NCBI GenBank assembly: GCA_021014325.1
Contig: CM037457.1
Span: 10,668,538-10,732,537 of the forward strand
DNA length: 64,000 nt
Reading direction: 5' to 3'
Source: Plazaster borealis
Taxonomy: Eukaryota > Echinodermata > Asteroidea > Forcipulatida > Labidiasteridae
Part shown: positions 11,550-21,600 of the stretch, one piece after another
How the letters are laid out: every line of letters begins with the position of its first letter
Numbering within the stretch: the first letter of the stretch is position 1
Notes under the pieces: model-generated
What the model was told of the DNA's origin: nothing
The model's database searches: none
Seen by the model: only the letters and a program-made list of their open reading frames with translations
Position numbers and translations under genes: made by a program

Positions 11550-11892
11550 TTAAAGGTATTGTACACTTTTGGTAACAGCTCAAAATCAGTGTCCACATTT
11601 TGTGTGATTCAACATATGCATGAACAAACAAACCTGTGAAAGTTTGAGCTTATTGGTCATCGAGATCAGAGAAAAAAGTGAAAAGAGACCTTATGTGTTT
11701 TCTGTTTTTTCAAAATATCGCGCGTGATAAAAACTGTTGTTTTACTCATTTCTCTGAAACGATATAGCATTTTAGGCAGAAATATTTTAAGGAACCCTTT
11801 CTACCATTACTAACCTTAAATCATGTAGGTTATGTGTGAATCTGTGAACATTTGTGTTTTTCGGTCTTACCAATAGTGTACAGGGCCTTTAA
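11550..11892. mobile_element. Diverged copy of the 370-bp MITE
   Basis: Starts 'ttaaaggtattgtacac' and ends 'gtgtacagggcctttaa', with the internal block 'tgaaacgatatagcat' and a family-like centre. It lies just upstream (in minus-strand sense) of exon 5 of receptor copy 3, exactly where that copy is broken from exon 4. Confidence 0.65.
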
Positions 11893-12109
11893 AGAAAAAC
11901 TAACCGGTGAAAATTGCATTTCTTGAGATACTGCCGAAAATCTGGAGCGGTTATGTCCACGCAGGAAGAATAATCTGCAATTCATTGGAATACACAATCT
12001 GAGAAACGTTACTGCAAGGCCTCTCGCTCTCGGATTCAAATTTTGGGGGATAAAAAGTGATATCTTCTTCCATAACGAATGGAGGCCTACTACAAAGTTA
12101 AAAGTTTCT

Positions 12110-12357
12110 CAAAATGCATTGTACTATCCAAAGCTGCTGTACTTCTTACCAAGTAAGTTTTTATTGCCATTAATTTTCAGAGTCATTACCAAACGTTTAC
12201 AGACCCTTAACACTCTACACTGTGACACTATTTTTTTTCTTCATACATTTATAAAGTGATTTGGCATCGTACACGTTTGGAAATGACTCAAAACAAATAT
12301 TAGCATACAAACTTTACTTAGTAACAATTAGCAGCGGAGAGCTGTTGATAGTATAAA
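12110..12357. mobile_element. Rearranged fragments of the 370-bp MITE
   Basis: Two partial MITE ends: 'gtcattaccaaacgtttaca' near 12180-12205, and 'ggcatcgtacacgtttgg' with 'ggagagctgttgatagtata' near 12262-12357. They are out of normal order, indicating nested insertion or rearrangement. This is the inversion breakpoint interval of receptor copy 3. Confidence 0.55.
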
Positions 12358-12956
12358 ACAAGACAAAATTGTCTTAACTTTTATTGGAAACTAACGGTGT
12401 TGTATTAAATGGAGATGGTCAACTCGGCAACTGTGTCTTTTTAATTAACGGTCCCCCATAAATAGCGCTCTCATTGGTCAGAAGTGTCTTAGTTTAATTA
12501 ACGGTCTCCTTATATAGCGCCCTCGATGACTTAGGTCGTTTAGTTTAGTTAACGGTCTCCTTATATAGCGCCCTCTTTATTTCACGAACTTATGACGTCA
12601 TCATTTGATTGTGCGCACTGCACTAACAGATAAAGACTGAGACCAGTCTAATATGAATAATTACACATGCGCAATACAACAGCCACAGTGCACGCCAGAC
12701 TTCTGAGGGCGCTATTTATGGGAGACACTTTTGCCCTAATGGGAGCGCTATTCATTTGTTGACATTAAGAAAGCGCCATGTGCACAAGCTGACCGCCCCG
12801 GATATCAAACAACCCTCCGTAGATAGCCCGTGTTTATGATGTGGCCCGTCAGTTTGATGTTATTCTGTGCATGGAATTGAATTCTCTAACAATGCCGGTA
12901 GTTTGTTTCGTCTTCACACTAAAATAATTCGTCGCTCACCAATTTTGCAAACCAGT
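12358..12956. repeat. Dispersed foldback repeat, copy I, carrying SUPT20H exon sequence
   Basis: Near-identical in long stretches to 33565-34723. Contains tandem units of 'aattaacggtctccttatat' plus 'agcgccctc', later repeated in inverted form ('gagggcgctatttatggg'), so the unit folds back. At 12786-12851 it holds a degraded piece matching part of SUPT20H exon 40404-40777 ('aagctgaccgccccgg', 'aaccctccgt', 'tggcccgtc'). This copy lacks the 310-bp MITE present in copy II. Confidence 0.75.
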
Positions 12957-13233
12957 AAAGGTATCGTACACGTTGGTAATGACTCAAAACAAGTACATTT
13001 AGCATAAAAACTTACTAGGTAACAAGCAAGGGAGAGCTGTTGATACTATAAAATATTGTAGGAAACGACTCCCTCTGAAGTAACGTAGTTTTTGAGAAAG
13101 AGGTAATTTCTCACTAAAATAATAAAAACTTCTTGCAAGAAGTTTTTATTCCTATCTGAAAGCACACAAATTGTTGGGATACACCAAGTGAGAACACTGG
13201 TCTTTGACAATTTCCAAACGTGTTCAGTGCCTA
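12956..13233. mobile_element. Internally deleted 370-bp MITE
   Basis: Begins 'taaaggtatcgtacacgttg' and ends 'ccaaacgtgttcagtgccta'. It keeps the central hairpin 'aaacttcttgcaagaagttt' but lacks about 100 bp found in the copies at 15693 and 62248. It abuts the foldback repeat ending at 12956. Confidence 0.7.
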
Positions 13234-13852
13234 TATATGATACTTAAGTTTCATGGCCTTTTCTTTACAGTAGGCCATACCATGGCCATACAGAAAGAAT
13301 ACATTTATAAATCAAAACACAAGGCGAGAATGTCGGCCTATAACCGTAATTGAGAAATAATTGTGATCCCAGAGTTCGTTGAATCTGGATCTTTATATTG
13401 GAAACCAATTCATTGGCTTTCAGTTTTGATGCATTAAGTTATTTAATTGTTTTCAGACATGAACAGGCTTGTCAGAGATCGCCAACAAACCACAGCTTGG
13501 CATTTAACATCGGGGACCCCGAATCCAAATGAACCATTCGACAAGGCAGATACGAGCATGTGGATCGAATCAAACGGTAACAATTTATTATTGTTCCTTT
13601 TTGTATGTTCATACATTGAAGCATTTTTGTTCCCGTATTAATGATGATGCAAATGTGTACATAATTAATTTTTTGATAGATGTGTGCTTTTGTTGAGTGC
13701 AAATTCAAATTTATTCAAGCCTTTTGACTAAGTTTCATATATACTGAAATATAGTAAATTGAAAGATGCATCTAGAAAATCCAGTGAGTCCCAGTGCCCC
13801 TCCTTCACCCTACTTGCCTTGTGGTTTATTATTTGATGGACCCTATTTGAAA

Positions 13853-13996
13853 TAGGCTGTGCAAGTCTCGTGCGTATTCGAACATTGGGACCCGTTAAAG
13901 CGCGTGAGTTTGTTTCCTTCACGCGTTAAAGCATCGTACGTGGGACCAAAGTGGTCCCAAAAATGTTCGAATACGCGCGAGACTTGCACGGTCTAT
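13853..13996. repeat. Foldback MITE inside receptor copy 3
   Basis: Arms of about 45 bp: 'gtgcaagtctcgtgcgtatt' with 'cgaacattgggaccc' on the left, and its reverse complement on the right. The arms are CpG-rich compared with the AT-rich surroundings. It sits in the intron between pseudogene exons 3 and 4. Confidence 0.75.
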
Positions 13997-14030
13997 AGAA
14001 AGTCGCATCCCCTTAAGGTGATCCCTCTGC

Positions 14031-14245
14031 TGCCGCTTCCCATCGGTTGTATCGTAAACTTGGGTGTGATCCCTAGCTATACGGCAGTTACAGGTTGAAT
14101 GGTTTCTGACTGGCACCCCGCAAAGATATTGACAAATTAAAGGGAGCCCGCCAAAATCATAGGGCTCGATAGCCCAGTTGGTAGCACCGGAGGTCGCAGG
14201 TTCAAGTCCTGCTCTAGTCAATTCACTTTTGTTCAACCCAAAATT
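14031..14245 (+). mobile_element. tRNA-derived SINE, family C
   Basis: Carries a tRNA-like unit at about 14160-14218: A box TAGCCCAGTTGG and B box GGTTCAAGTCC. It is preceded by a 130-bp segment starting 'tgccgcttccca'. The same arrangement recurs at 29668-29935, and short related tRNA-like stretches occur at 26363-26440 (minus) and 26518-26600 (plus). Confidence 0.65.
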
Positions 14246-14370
14246 CATATTTCAGCGTGACGAAAGTAACATTAGAATGTGATCCATCGGCTGAGGAGCC
14301 TACACTGGTCCCACATGGAGTCCTTGGCACCGGCACTAACTATGTGAGTCTAATGCATATCAATTACCAC

Positions 14371-14746
14371 TTAAAGGCATCGTACACGTTTGGTAATTGT
14401 CAAAGACCAGTGTTCTCACTTGGTGTATCCCAACATATGCATTATATAACAAGCCTGTGAAAATTTGGGCTCAATTGGTCATCGAAGTTGCAAGAAAATG
14501 ATGAAAGAAAAAGCACCCTTGTTTTACAAATTTGTGTGCTTTCAGATAGGAATAAAAGGCTTCTAGCTAGAAGTCTTTAATTATTTTAGTGAGAAATTAC
14601 CTCTTTCTCAAAAACTATGTTACTTCAGAGGGAGTCGTTTCTCACAATGTTTTATACTACCAACAGCTCTCTGTTACTTGTTACCAAGTCAGTTTTCATG
14701 CTAATATATATTTTGAGTAATTACCAAACGTGTACAGTGCCTTTAA
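14371..14746 (+). mobile_element. Full-length 370-bp MITE
   Basis: Ends are 'ttaaaggcatcgtacacgtt' and 'aacgtgtacagtgcctttaa', imperfect terminal inverted repeats of about 28 bp. It has no coding capacity; the interior contains the family segment 'ttctcacttggtgtatccca'. Same orientation as the copy at 62248-62620 and opposite to 15693-16062. Confidence 0.85.
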
Positions 14747-15692
14747 GCACTTATAAGGAGATTTATAGAATTTTATACGACACTTTTCCTCGAATCATGA
14801 ACAAAATTGCCAACATTAATTATCCCCAGCTCCAAAATCAATCTTCATCATTCTTCATACTTTTCCAGATATAAGATTCCAGATAACAACCACTGCCTGT
14901 ACACGACATGATGTAACTAAAAAAATGGTAAGAACTCTTCAGTATTCTTCTTCTTATTTTTCAGTGTATTTTTTGCTTTAAACCACAGACATTTATTTGT
15001 ATTTTCCTTTCTCCATAGGCTGTGAATCTACCTTCCTACTTGATGAGAAACAATACACAACGAAAAGTCTGAGAAAGAAGCTTCAGTATTATTTTTTTCA
15101 GCATGAACGAAATAATTTATTTATAATAAAATCGTAATAAGTTTTACTGTACATGATCAAAGATAACATTACATTTTAAGACAAAATTAATTAAATACTA
15201 TAAATCTGTTATTTAGCCAAGTCCAATCTGTGTGTGCTTAATCTGGTTTTAAAATATCTTCCATTCACCCTGTCCATTCATAATTGTTTCTGTCACTCAA
15301 TCACATCTTAAAAACAGCTGTTTACAAAAATGTAAACGATGTCAATAGTTAGCTCAACATTAAACTTCAGAATGTATTTACTGCTTTAGAATCATTAAAA
15401 GCTGATATGCATGTTCCAAGTTATTAACTGTTGTGGCATTTCCTTTGGACATGGCAGGCTGTATGATTAAAAACCATTAATGGGCTTTTTTACTAACTTC
15501 TTAATTTTATGTGATGGTATAATTGGTTTATTGTGCACACAAAATAACATATTAAAAAGAACCTTGATTAATGATAGTGATACTTATTTAATACAAATCT
15601 TTGAGTAAAGTTTAATGGCCATTGCATGTGAAACAGTTTCAATTCCATATAGCGAAACAAAATAAAATAAAAAAAGCTATTTGTTAGTATTA

Positions 15693-16062
15693 TTAAAGGC
15701 ACTGTACACGTTTGGTAATTACTCAAAATATATATTAGCATAAAAACTGACATGGTAACGAGCAACAGAGAGCTGTTGATAGTATAAAACATTGTGAGAA
15801 ACGACTCCCTCTGAAGTAACGTAGTTTTTGAGAAAGAGGTAATTTTTCACTAAAATAATAACTTCTTGCAAGAAGTTTTTATTCCTAACTGAAAGCACAC
15901 AAATTTGTACAACAAAGGTGTATTTTCTTTCATCATTTCTTGCAACTTTGATGACCAATTGAGCCCAAATTTTCACAGGCTTGTTATTTTATGCATATGT
16001 TGGGATACACCAAATGAGAACACTGGTCTTTGACAATTACCAAACGTGTACGATGCCTTTAA
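15693..16062 (-). mobile_element. Full-length 370-bp MITE
   Basis: Ends are 'ttaaaggcactgtacacgtt' and 'aacgtgtacgatgcctttaa'. Contains the family segments 'agagctgttgatagtataaa', 'acgactccctctgaagtaac' and the hairpin 'aacttcttgcaagaagttt'. Inverted relative to the copy at 14371-14746. Confidence 0.85.
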
Positions 16063-16584
16063 ATATTAGTGTGTTCAAAAACTATGTAGAAAAATAAAAG
16101 AAACAAAGACACAGTTATATGTACTTAACATTAAGCTGTATTCTGTATGTACATTTTGCACAAGAGATCTTTTGGTTCAATGATTACCAAATCTAACAAG
16201 TCAATAATACTTTGTAATTATCCCAGAGCCAGTATCTATAGATGTATTTCAATTGTGACCTGCTCAAACAAACAAATCATATCCCATACTGCAGTCATCT
16301 GATTTCCAGACTCTCTGCCCTCGCATGTAGTTCTTTATTTTATTCTCATTTCATAAAAAGGCACAAGTCCATTTTCCCTTCCAGCCATTTTTTGTTCCTT
16401 TTATTTTGAATGGGAGAACAAAAGATGGCTGCACCATGGTACAAAGGTCTATTGTATCGTAATTCAATCTGGAAAATTGAAGTGCTGAAGTACAGTAAAA
16501 GAAATTGTGAAACCTCAACAGAAATTATCGTGTTGATCTTGTAATTACAAATACGATGTTTCCTGTTTTTGTAATGCATTTGTG

Positions 16585-16995
16585 GCATGTCGTGGCCGAA
16601 CATCAAGTGCACTGGACTCAAGCTCTGGTGTTTCTGATCAGTGAGTGTGGGTTCGAGTCCCTGTCTTGACACTTGTGTCATTAAACAAGACACTTAACCA
16701 TTATGGCTTTATCCTTTGGATGGGACACAAAGCCTTGGTCCCGTGGGTTGTGTATTGCATAAAAAAGAACCCAGTTACACTTATTGCCAAGAAAAGGGGT
16801 TTGCCCCGATGTTTCTGGCAGTGGCTGCTGAATGCACTGCAGCACCTTGTAAACCCTTATAAAGTGCTTACACACATACATTAATGGGTCTCAAATTTCA
16901 AAAACTTCAAAAACCTGTCGAAAAATATAATAATAAGCGCTTTGAGATGCCCGTAGATAAAGCGCTGTATGAAAACTAGTTATTCTTATTATTTG
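16585..16995 (+). mobile_element. Complete family A tRNA-derived SINE
   Basis: Head with A-box-like 'tggccgaacatcaag' and B box GGTTCGAGTCCC, the shared body, then a 3' end reading 'agcgctttgagatgcc', 'aaagcgctgtat' and an 'ttattattt' tail. That 3' tail also appears at 22663-22705 (minus) and 36245-36332, so it belongs to this SINE or to a partner LINE that mobilises it. Confidence 0.8.
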
Positions 16996-17386
16996 TGTTG
17001 ACAGCAAAGGTTACAAAGCTGAACCAACTATGTTTGGTAATTGAAATTGACATATTAATGTAAATATACCGAATTCAAAGGATTAGGGGGATTGAAATAC
17101 CAAGATGTTGTTCAGGAATAGGGTTGATACGGGTTGGCTCTTTGCCACTAAGTGAGGGTTGACATTGATGACAGTCTTCTACTGTAAGACACTTTAATGA
17201 TGGTGTTAAACATGGTAAGTGAGATCACAAGACATCTATCTCCAGCAATGAAAACGGTTGCAACATGTTTCAAATCTGCACTTGTAGAACCATCATCCTT
17301 GGTTTCCTTTTTTAGAAGGTTCACTTTCCTCATTGAATGACCACAGTAAGTTGGCAGAGAGGGAAGGGAGGAAAGGGCTGTCATCG

Positions 17387-18214
17387 TCATGCTACTTCTA
17401 ATCCTTTTTGACTAGGTGCGGCTACTTCCTCTCCAATCATGAAATCTTCCTGAAACACAAAAAATGAAAATCCGTAATTAACTTGTCTTACTTCTCAGTT
17501 TATGGTGAAGACAGGAATACCAGCAAATTTGTAAAAGTAGTTTGATGTCTAGGTTGCGATGATCATAACCCTTATCTCCGACTGTCATGAACTGTCAACA
17601 GGATCAGGGTTACGGTCATTCCAACTACACTAGTCTTTTCATAGTGTGACTTCCGACGTCTCACTAGATTCTCAGAAGCAGGGTTTCACACGAGCAGAAT
17701 TAAAAACAAACAAAAACACATTCTATAAATTGTATTTTTAGCTGATCAAATAATCTTACTCACCGGGTCATAAATAACTTTGAGGATGAGAGAACAGCTC
17801 GGACAGGTTGCAACTTCTTCACCTTGACTTAGCTCTTCCTGAATTTCGTAAAATGTCAAAAGAAAACATTTATCATCAGAAAACAGAACACAGAAAAAGC
17901 AAACTTGAAATATTGATGCTATATAGGCTAGTATATAAGATAATGTGATGTGTGAACTGAATGATTTAAGAAAAATCAACAAACAAGTCCAGATGGAGAG
18001 ACGGATAACTTCTGATTATGATAATGCCCTTCATTCCCATACATACCTGCATACTGTAACTGGTCAATACAACTTGTGTACTGTTTGACGAACTTTAAAA
18101 ACTTACCTTTGTGATCTCGAATCTGTCCCCGCATGGGCACGGATAATGATACGTTTCCGTTTCTTCGTCATACTCGAAATCTTCAATTTCGATTTCATCG
18201 TGATACACTGTCAT
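17387..18214 (-). CDS. DPH3: DPH3, CSL zinc-finger protein of diphthamide synthesis
   Basis: Three minus-strand exons: 18107-18214, 17764-17838, 17387-17449, giving 81 residues (human 82). The start [20 protein letters not shown] is followed by the CSL zinc site: YPCPCGD (residues about 24-30) and CPSCS (about 48-52), four Cys for one metal. DPH3 is the small iron/electron carrier that serves DPH1-DPH2 in the first step of diphthamide formation on elongation factor 2. In yeast it also supports Elongator-dependent tRNA wobble modification. It acts in the cytosol. The third exon ([20 protein letters not shown]) matches the conserved C-terminus. It is divergent from EXOSC8 with 426 bp between start codons. 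Confidence 0.97.
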
Positions 18215-18640
18215 GTTTGTGTGGTAACTAACTCGTTATAAGACTAAAGAGAGTTTCACAATCATAACACACGTGTCATTTTGTTCATCGTAAACAGACC
18301 TTAAAACAAAATGGCGGTGGTAAAGAAGAAAAGGTAGAGTGTAGTTCATGTTAGTATTTGAAGTTTTAAACAAAGTGTTTCGATTATTTTCTAGCTCTCT
18401 GTGTAACTTAACATCGGAAACCTAATTGGTTTATTGAGACATGTCTATAAATTTAGAAAACATCATTATAGTAAACAGTCAACAAAAAACACCACATATT
18501 TTTCATCAACTGCACGGTATTCTAAAACTGAAAATATGTACTAAAATTATACGGCTGTTGTGTGTATATCGAGATGTGGTCGTAGAACAGTTTTTGAGTA
18601 TCTCGCAAGCTTGAACTGAAGCGCACGCACATGTGTGGAC
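18215..18640. promoter_or_regulatory. Putative bidirectional promoter, DPH3 / EXOSC8
   Basis: The only space between two head-to-head housekeeping genes. There is no TATA box in a sensible position. At 18307-18318 the sequence 'caaaatggcggt' resembles the YY1 element (AANATGGCGGC), which often lies near the start site of housekeeping genes. An out-of-frame ATG at 18631 precedes the EXOSC8 start by 10 bases. Assignment is by position plus this motif. Confidence 0.55.
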
Positions 18641-21600
18641 ATGGCTGCCGAATTGAAGTAAGTCCAAATGTTGATTGTTGTCATAAATCCTTTTTATCTC
18701 CATCCATGATATGTACATGTAACTTTCATGATGATAGTTAACATTGATAATATCGTTCATTTTGTCATCAATAATTCTGTAATTTCTGATTATCAAATTA
18801 AATTAGTTGCAATTCCTTCAATTCAATCAAAATGATAAGTCATGTAAGTTATACTTAGTTATAACATGGAGGTAGGTAGGAAGAACTTTTCAGACAGCTG
18901 TGCTTTGTGATGTGGTGAACACATTCGTTAGCCTCAACTCAATCTACCCAGTATCCAGTGGGGGGAAAGTTTCCGCAGCATGCCTCCAACTTATTATTAT
19001 TATTATTATTTTTTTTTCCCTGTTTTCCATTTGGAGATAGGTGGAAAACAGGGGAGAAAAAAAAAAAAAAAAAAAAAAAAAGTTGGAGGCATGCTGCGGA
19101 AAATTTACCCCAGTGGGATCTCCACATCCAGCAGTCCGGCACTGCAGTAGTGAATTTTTAAAAAAACACCTTTTTCATCACAAGTCCTTGTCCTGACATG
19201 CCTGATGATGATGGTCAGTTCTTTTACTGCTCAGCTCTCAGCCAAACCCAAACTTTTCAATTTATCACTACAGATACTAGGTGAGGTTCTCATACATAAC
19301 GTGGAAATTGAACGTATCAGTTGTTTCCCGTCGAATTTCCATCCATCATGCCCATCTAGTAGCTAGTATACATATTTGGGATTTTGTCGAGGGCTCAATA
19401 TGGTTGTCTCCATGGAGCAATGTTCCAACGCAGATTCACCAGAGCTTGTTTTAATTACAGACGAGATGTTGCTACCACAATCGCCTATCCTAAAACTTCC
19501 TTCCATTCATAGCCTTTTTCTCTTTTTTGTTCTGCATTGTTTTTATCCAAAGGTATGGTATTGAGAATACTGATATGTTGACAATTATACTTTTAAAATT
19601 GGATTTGCACACAAAAACTACATTTTCAACTATTTTCCTTATATTTGGAATGTTTGACCGTTAAGAGAACAAGCTATTGATTCACTTGGCTTTAAAACTC
19701 AAATTTTCAATCACATTATATTCTTTTAGACATGAACATTAACCTGTTGAGTCTTTAGCCTTTTAAGTAATGTTTTATAAGAGTGTATATCATTGTGTTT
19801 TTGAAATTTTATTGTATGTTCCAATGTTTTCCTTTTTCTGAGGATTGCTTTTTTAGGTGATTTAGGTCACTTTTGGGCAATCCCTGTGCCCTCACTTTAT
19901 TTTGTATTTCCACTTAGTCCTCTTTTTATGTAGTTCTTGGTCTGATTGTTTATTCTAAGTCTTCTGTATAATTTATCGTAATGTTTTTTAAAGCTTGAAT
20001 GAATGAATAAATATGTCTCCCTTCATTTTTCTACAGGACTGCCCAACCTGTGGAATACTACAGAACATTCATTGTAAGTAGCATTCTAGCAGTTCACACT
20101 AATGAAGTTATTCAAACCATACATGTACAGTAAGCTGACAATGTAGTGACAATGACATACATCTCTCTAGCCACATATTTATGTTGTGATCCACAATCCA
20201 TTCCAAGTGTACCTGTATATAATTGTTAGTACAATTACCAGTTTTCATCATACAATTAACATAGTAAGTGCATGGAAGAAGGAAATGGTAAGTGTGGGTT
20301 TGTTTTTATTGATATTAGTCATGCAACAAAACCAACATCACTAATTCAGTTCCAGTCAGTAGTTGATTGTTTTGATATTGAGAAGTGACACAAAGTCTAG
20401 ACAAATTATTAAGAACAATGTCTTAAGTTCTATGTTCCTTTTACATGTTGGTTTTTACCCTACACTGATGTATGATCCACACAATCACGACAGTACTTGG
20501 ATGGTATTCGAACCCACGACCCCATACATGCCAGAGCAGATGTTTCACCACTGTTAGACCAGCGAACTTACGCAGTGACAAATGCAATCTAATTTACACC
20601 ACCATGTACTAATAGTAATACAAATTGTTTTCTTTTATAAAGAAAGAAGACATTCGTCCTGATGGGAGAGAGCTTGGAGAAATCCGACCAACTATTCTTA
20701 ATGTTGGTGAGTGTGATTACCTAGCTGTGATGATAGTACTTAGTGTTGTGCATGTAGCTTTTTATATCATTCATGTCTTTAGGAAGGTCCTAATGACAAG
20801 TTGTAGTAAAACCTATCTGGAATAATTCTAGCCCTCGATCCTCCCTATGACAGTCAGGAAGAGTGAGGGTTAAGATTATCACAACTAGTAACTAGGTTTT
20901 AACCAAGAGTTACAATTTTTTATTATATCTGAGGAATGAAGACAACATAAAGTTCAGTACCAAGTGGTGTCACATGATAAATATTTAGACATGGCATTGA
21001 ACGATTCCCTTTGTATAGCATAGCAAAATGCTACACAAAATGTATCAGTTGCTACTCAAATTTTATCACAAGTTATGTCTAAATATTTTGTTGTGCAAAA
21101 TTACTGGACAAAATTGTTCCATGCATTGATTTTGATATTAAACCATGTTATTTCATTTTTTTCGCATACCAATCAAATGCATTATTCACTGCGATACACA
21201 AACATTATTTATGTTGTTGTTTATAAATTAAGCTCTGTTTATTAATTTGGTCCCAGGTTTGATAAAGTAATATGGACTTGGTCTGCCAACTTTCGTTTTG
21301 CATGCTGCCCATGAAGCTTGCAGGCTCTTTTGGATTGGCCAGTCTCTCTTTTTTTTATGGGCAGGTACAGTTTCGTCCAATCAGAACTGATCTTTGTGTC
21401 AGAAGATTTAGGGGACGGGCTCCAGCTTTGTTTGTATGAAACACTTTTTTTGCAGCTATCTGTCAAACGGGATCATTCAACCCGCAGTTTGAGCTGCAGC
21501 AAAAATTTCAATTAAGTTTCATCATATTTTTTCTTGTATTGGTCAGACCAACTCTACATGTAACTATGTTGGTTATGTGCTTTGATGTGGAAATAAAGTG

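Larger units (their letters stand above)
13467..14343 (+). pseudogene. M6PR-like copy 3, plus-strand half (exons 3-4)
   Basis: Exon 3 (13467-13576) reads ACQRSPTNHSLAFNIGDPESK, then a TGA where copy 2 has Trp (TGG), then a tail aligning with the YEH.D segment of copy 2. Exon 4 (14256-14343) is open: VTKVTLECDPSAEEPTL and GTGTNY. Acceptors, donors and phases match exons 3-4 of copies 1 and 2. No exons 1-2 were found upstream on this strand, and exons 5-7 are on the minus strand at 10415-11520. Together the halves contain each of exons 3-7 once, as expected if one gene was cut by an inversion. The nonsense codon implies it is dead. Confidence 0.85.
15070..17386. other. Intergenic region between receptor remnants and DPH3
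   Basis: No gene recognised. It contains a full MITE (15693-16062) and a complete family A SINE (16585-16995). The 3' UTR of DPH3 should lie at its right end. Confidence 0.6.

Noticed and set aside
14871..15070. Possible exon 5-6 of the plus-strand receptor remnant (a FQITTTACTRHD-like reading near 14878-14932)
   Set aside because: Only a few residues resemble the .F.LT..CAC motif, CPG is absent, and exon 5 of this copy is already accounted for on the minus strand.
18311..18337. Nine-codon frame starting ATGGCGGTGG before EXOSC8
   Set aside because: The EXOSC8 start is fixed by the phase of exon 2 at 18641; the motif fits a YY1-like promoter element better than a coding exon.
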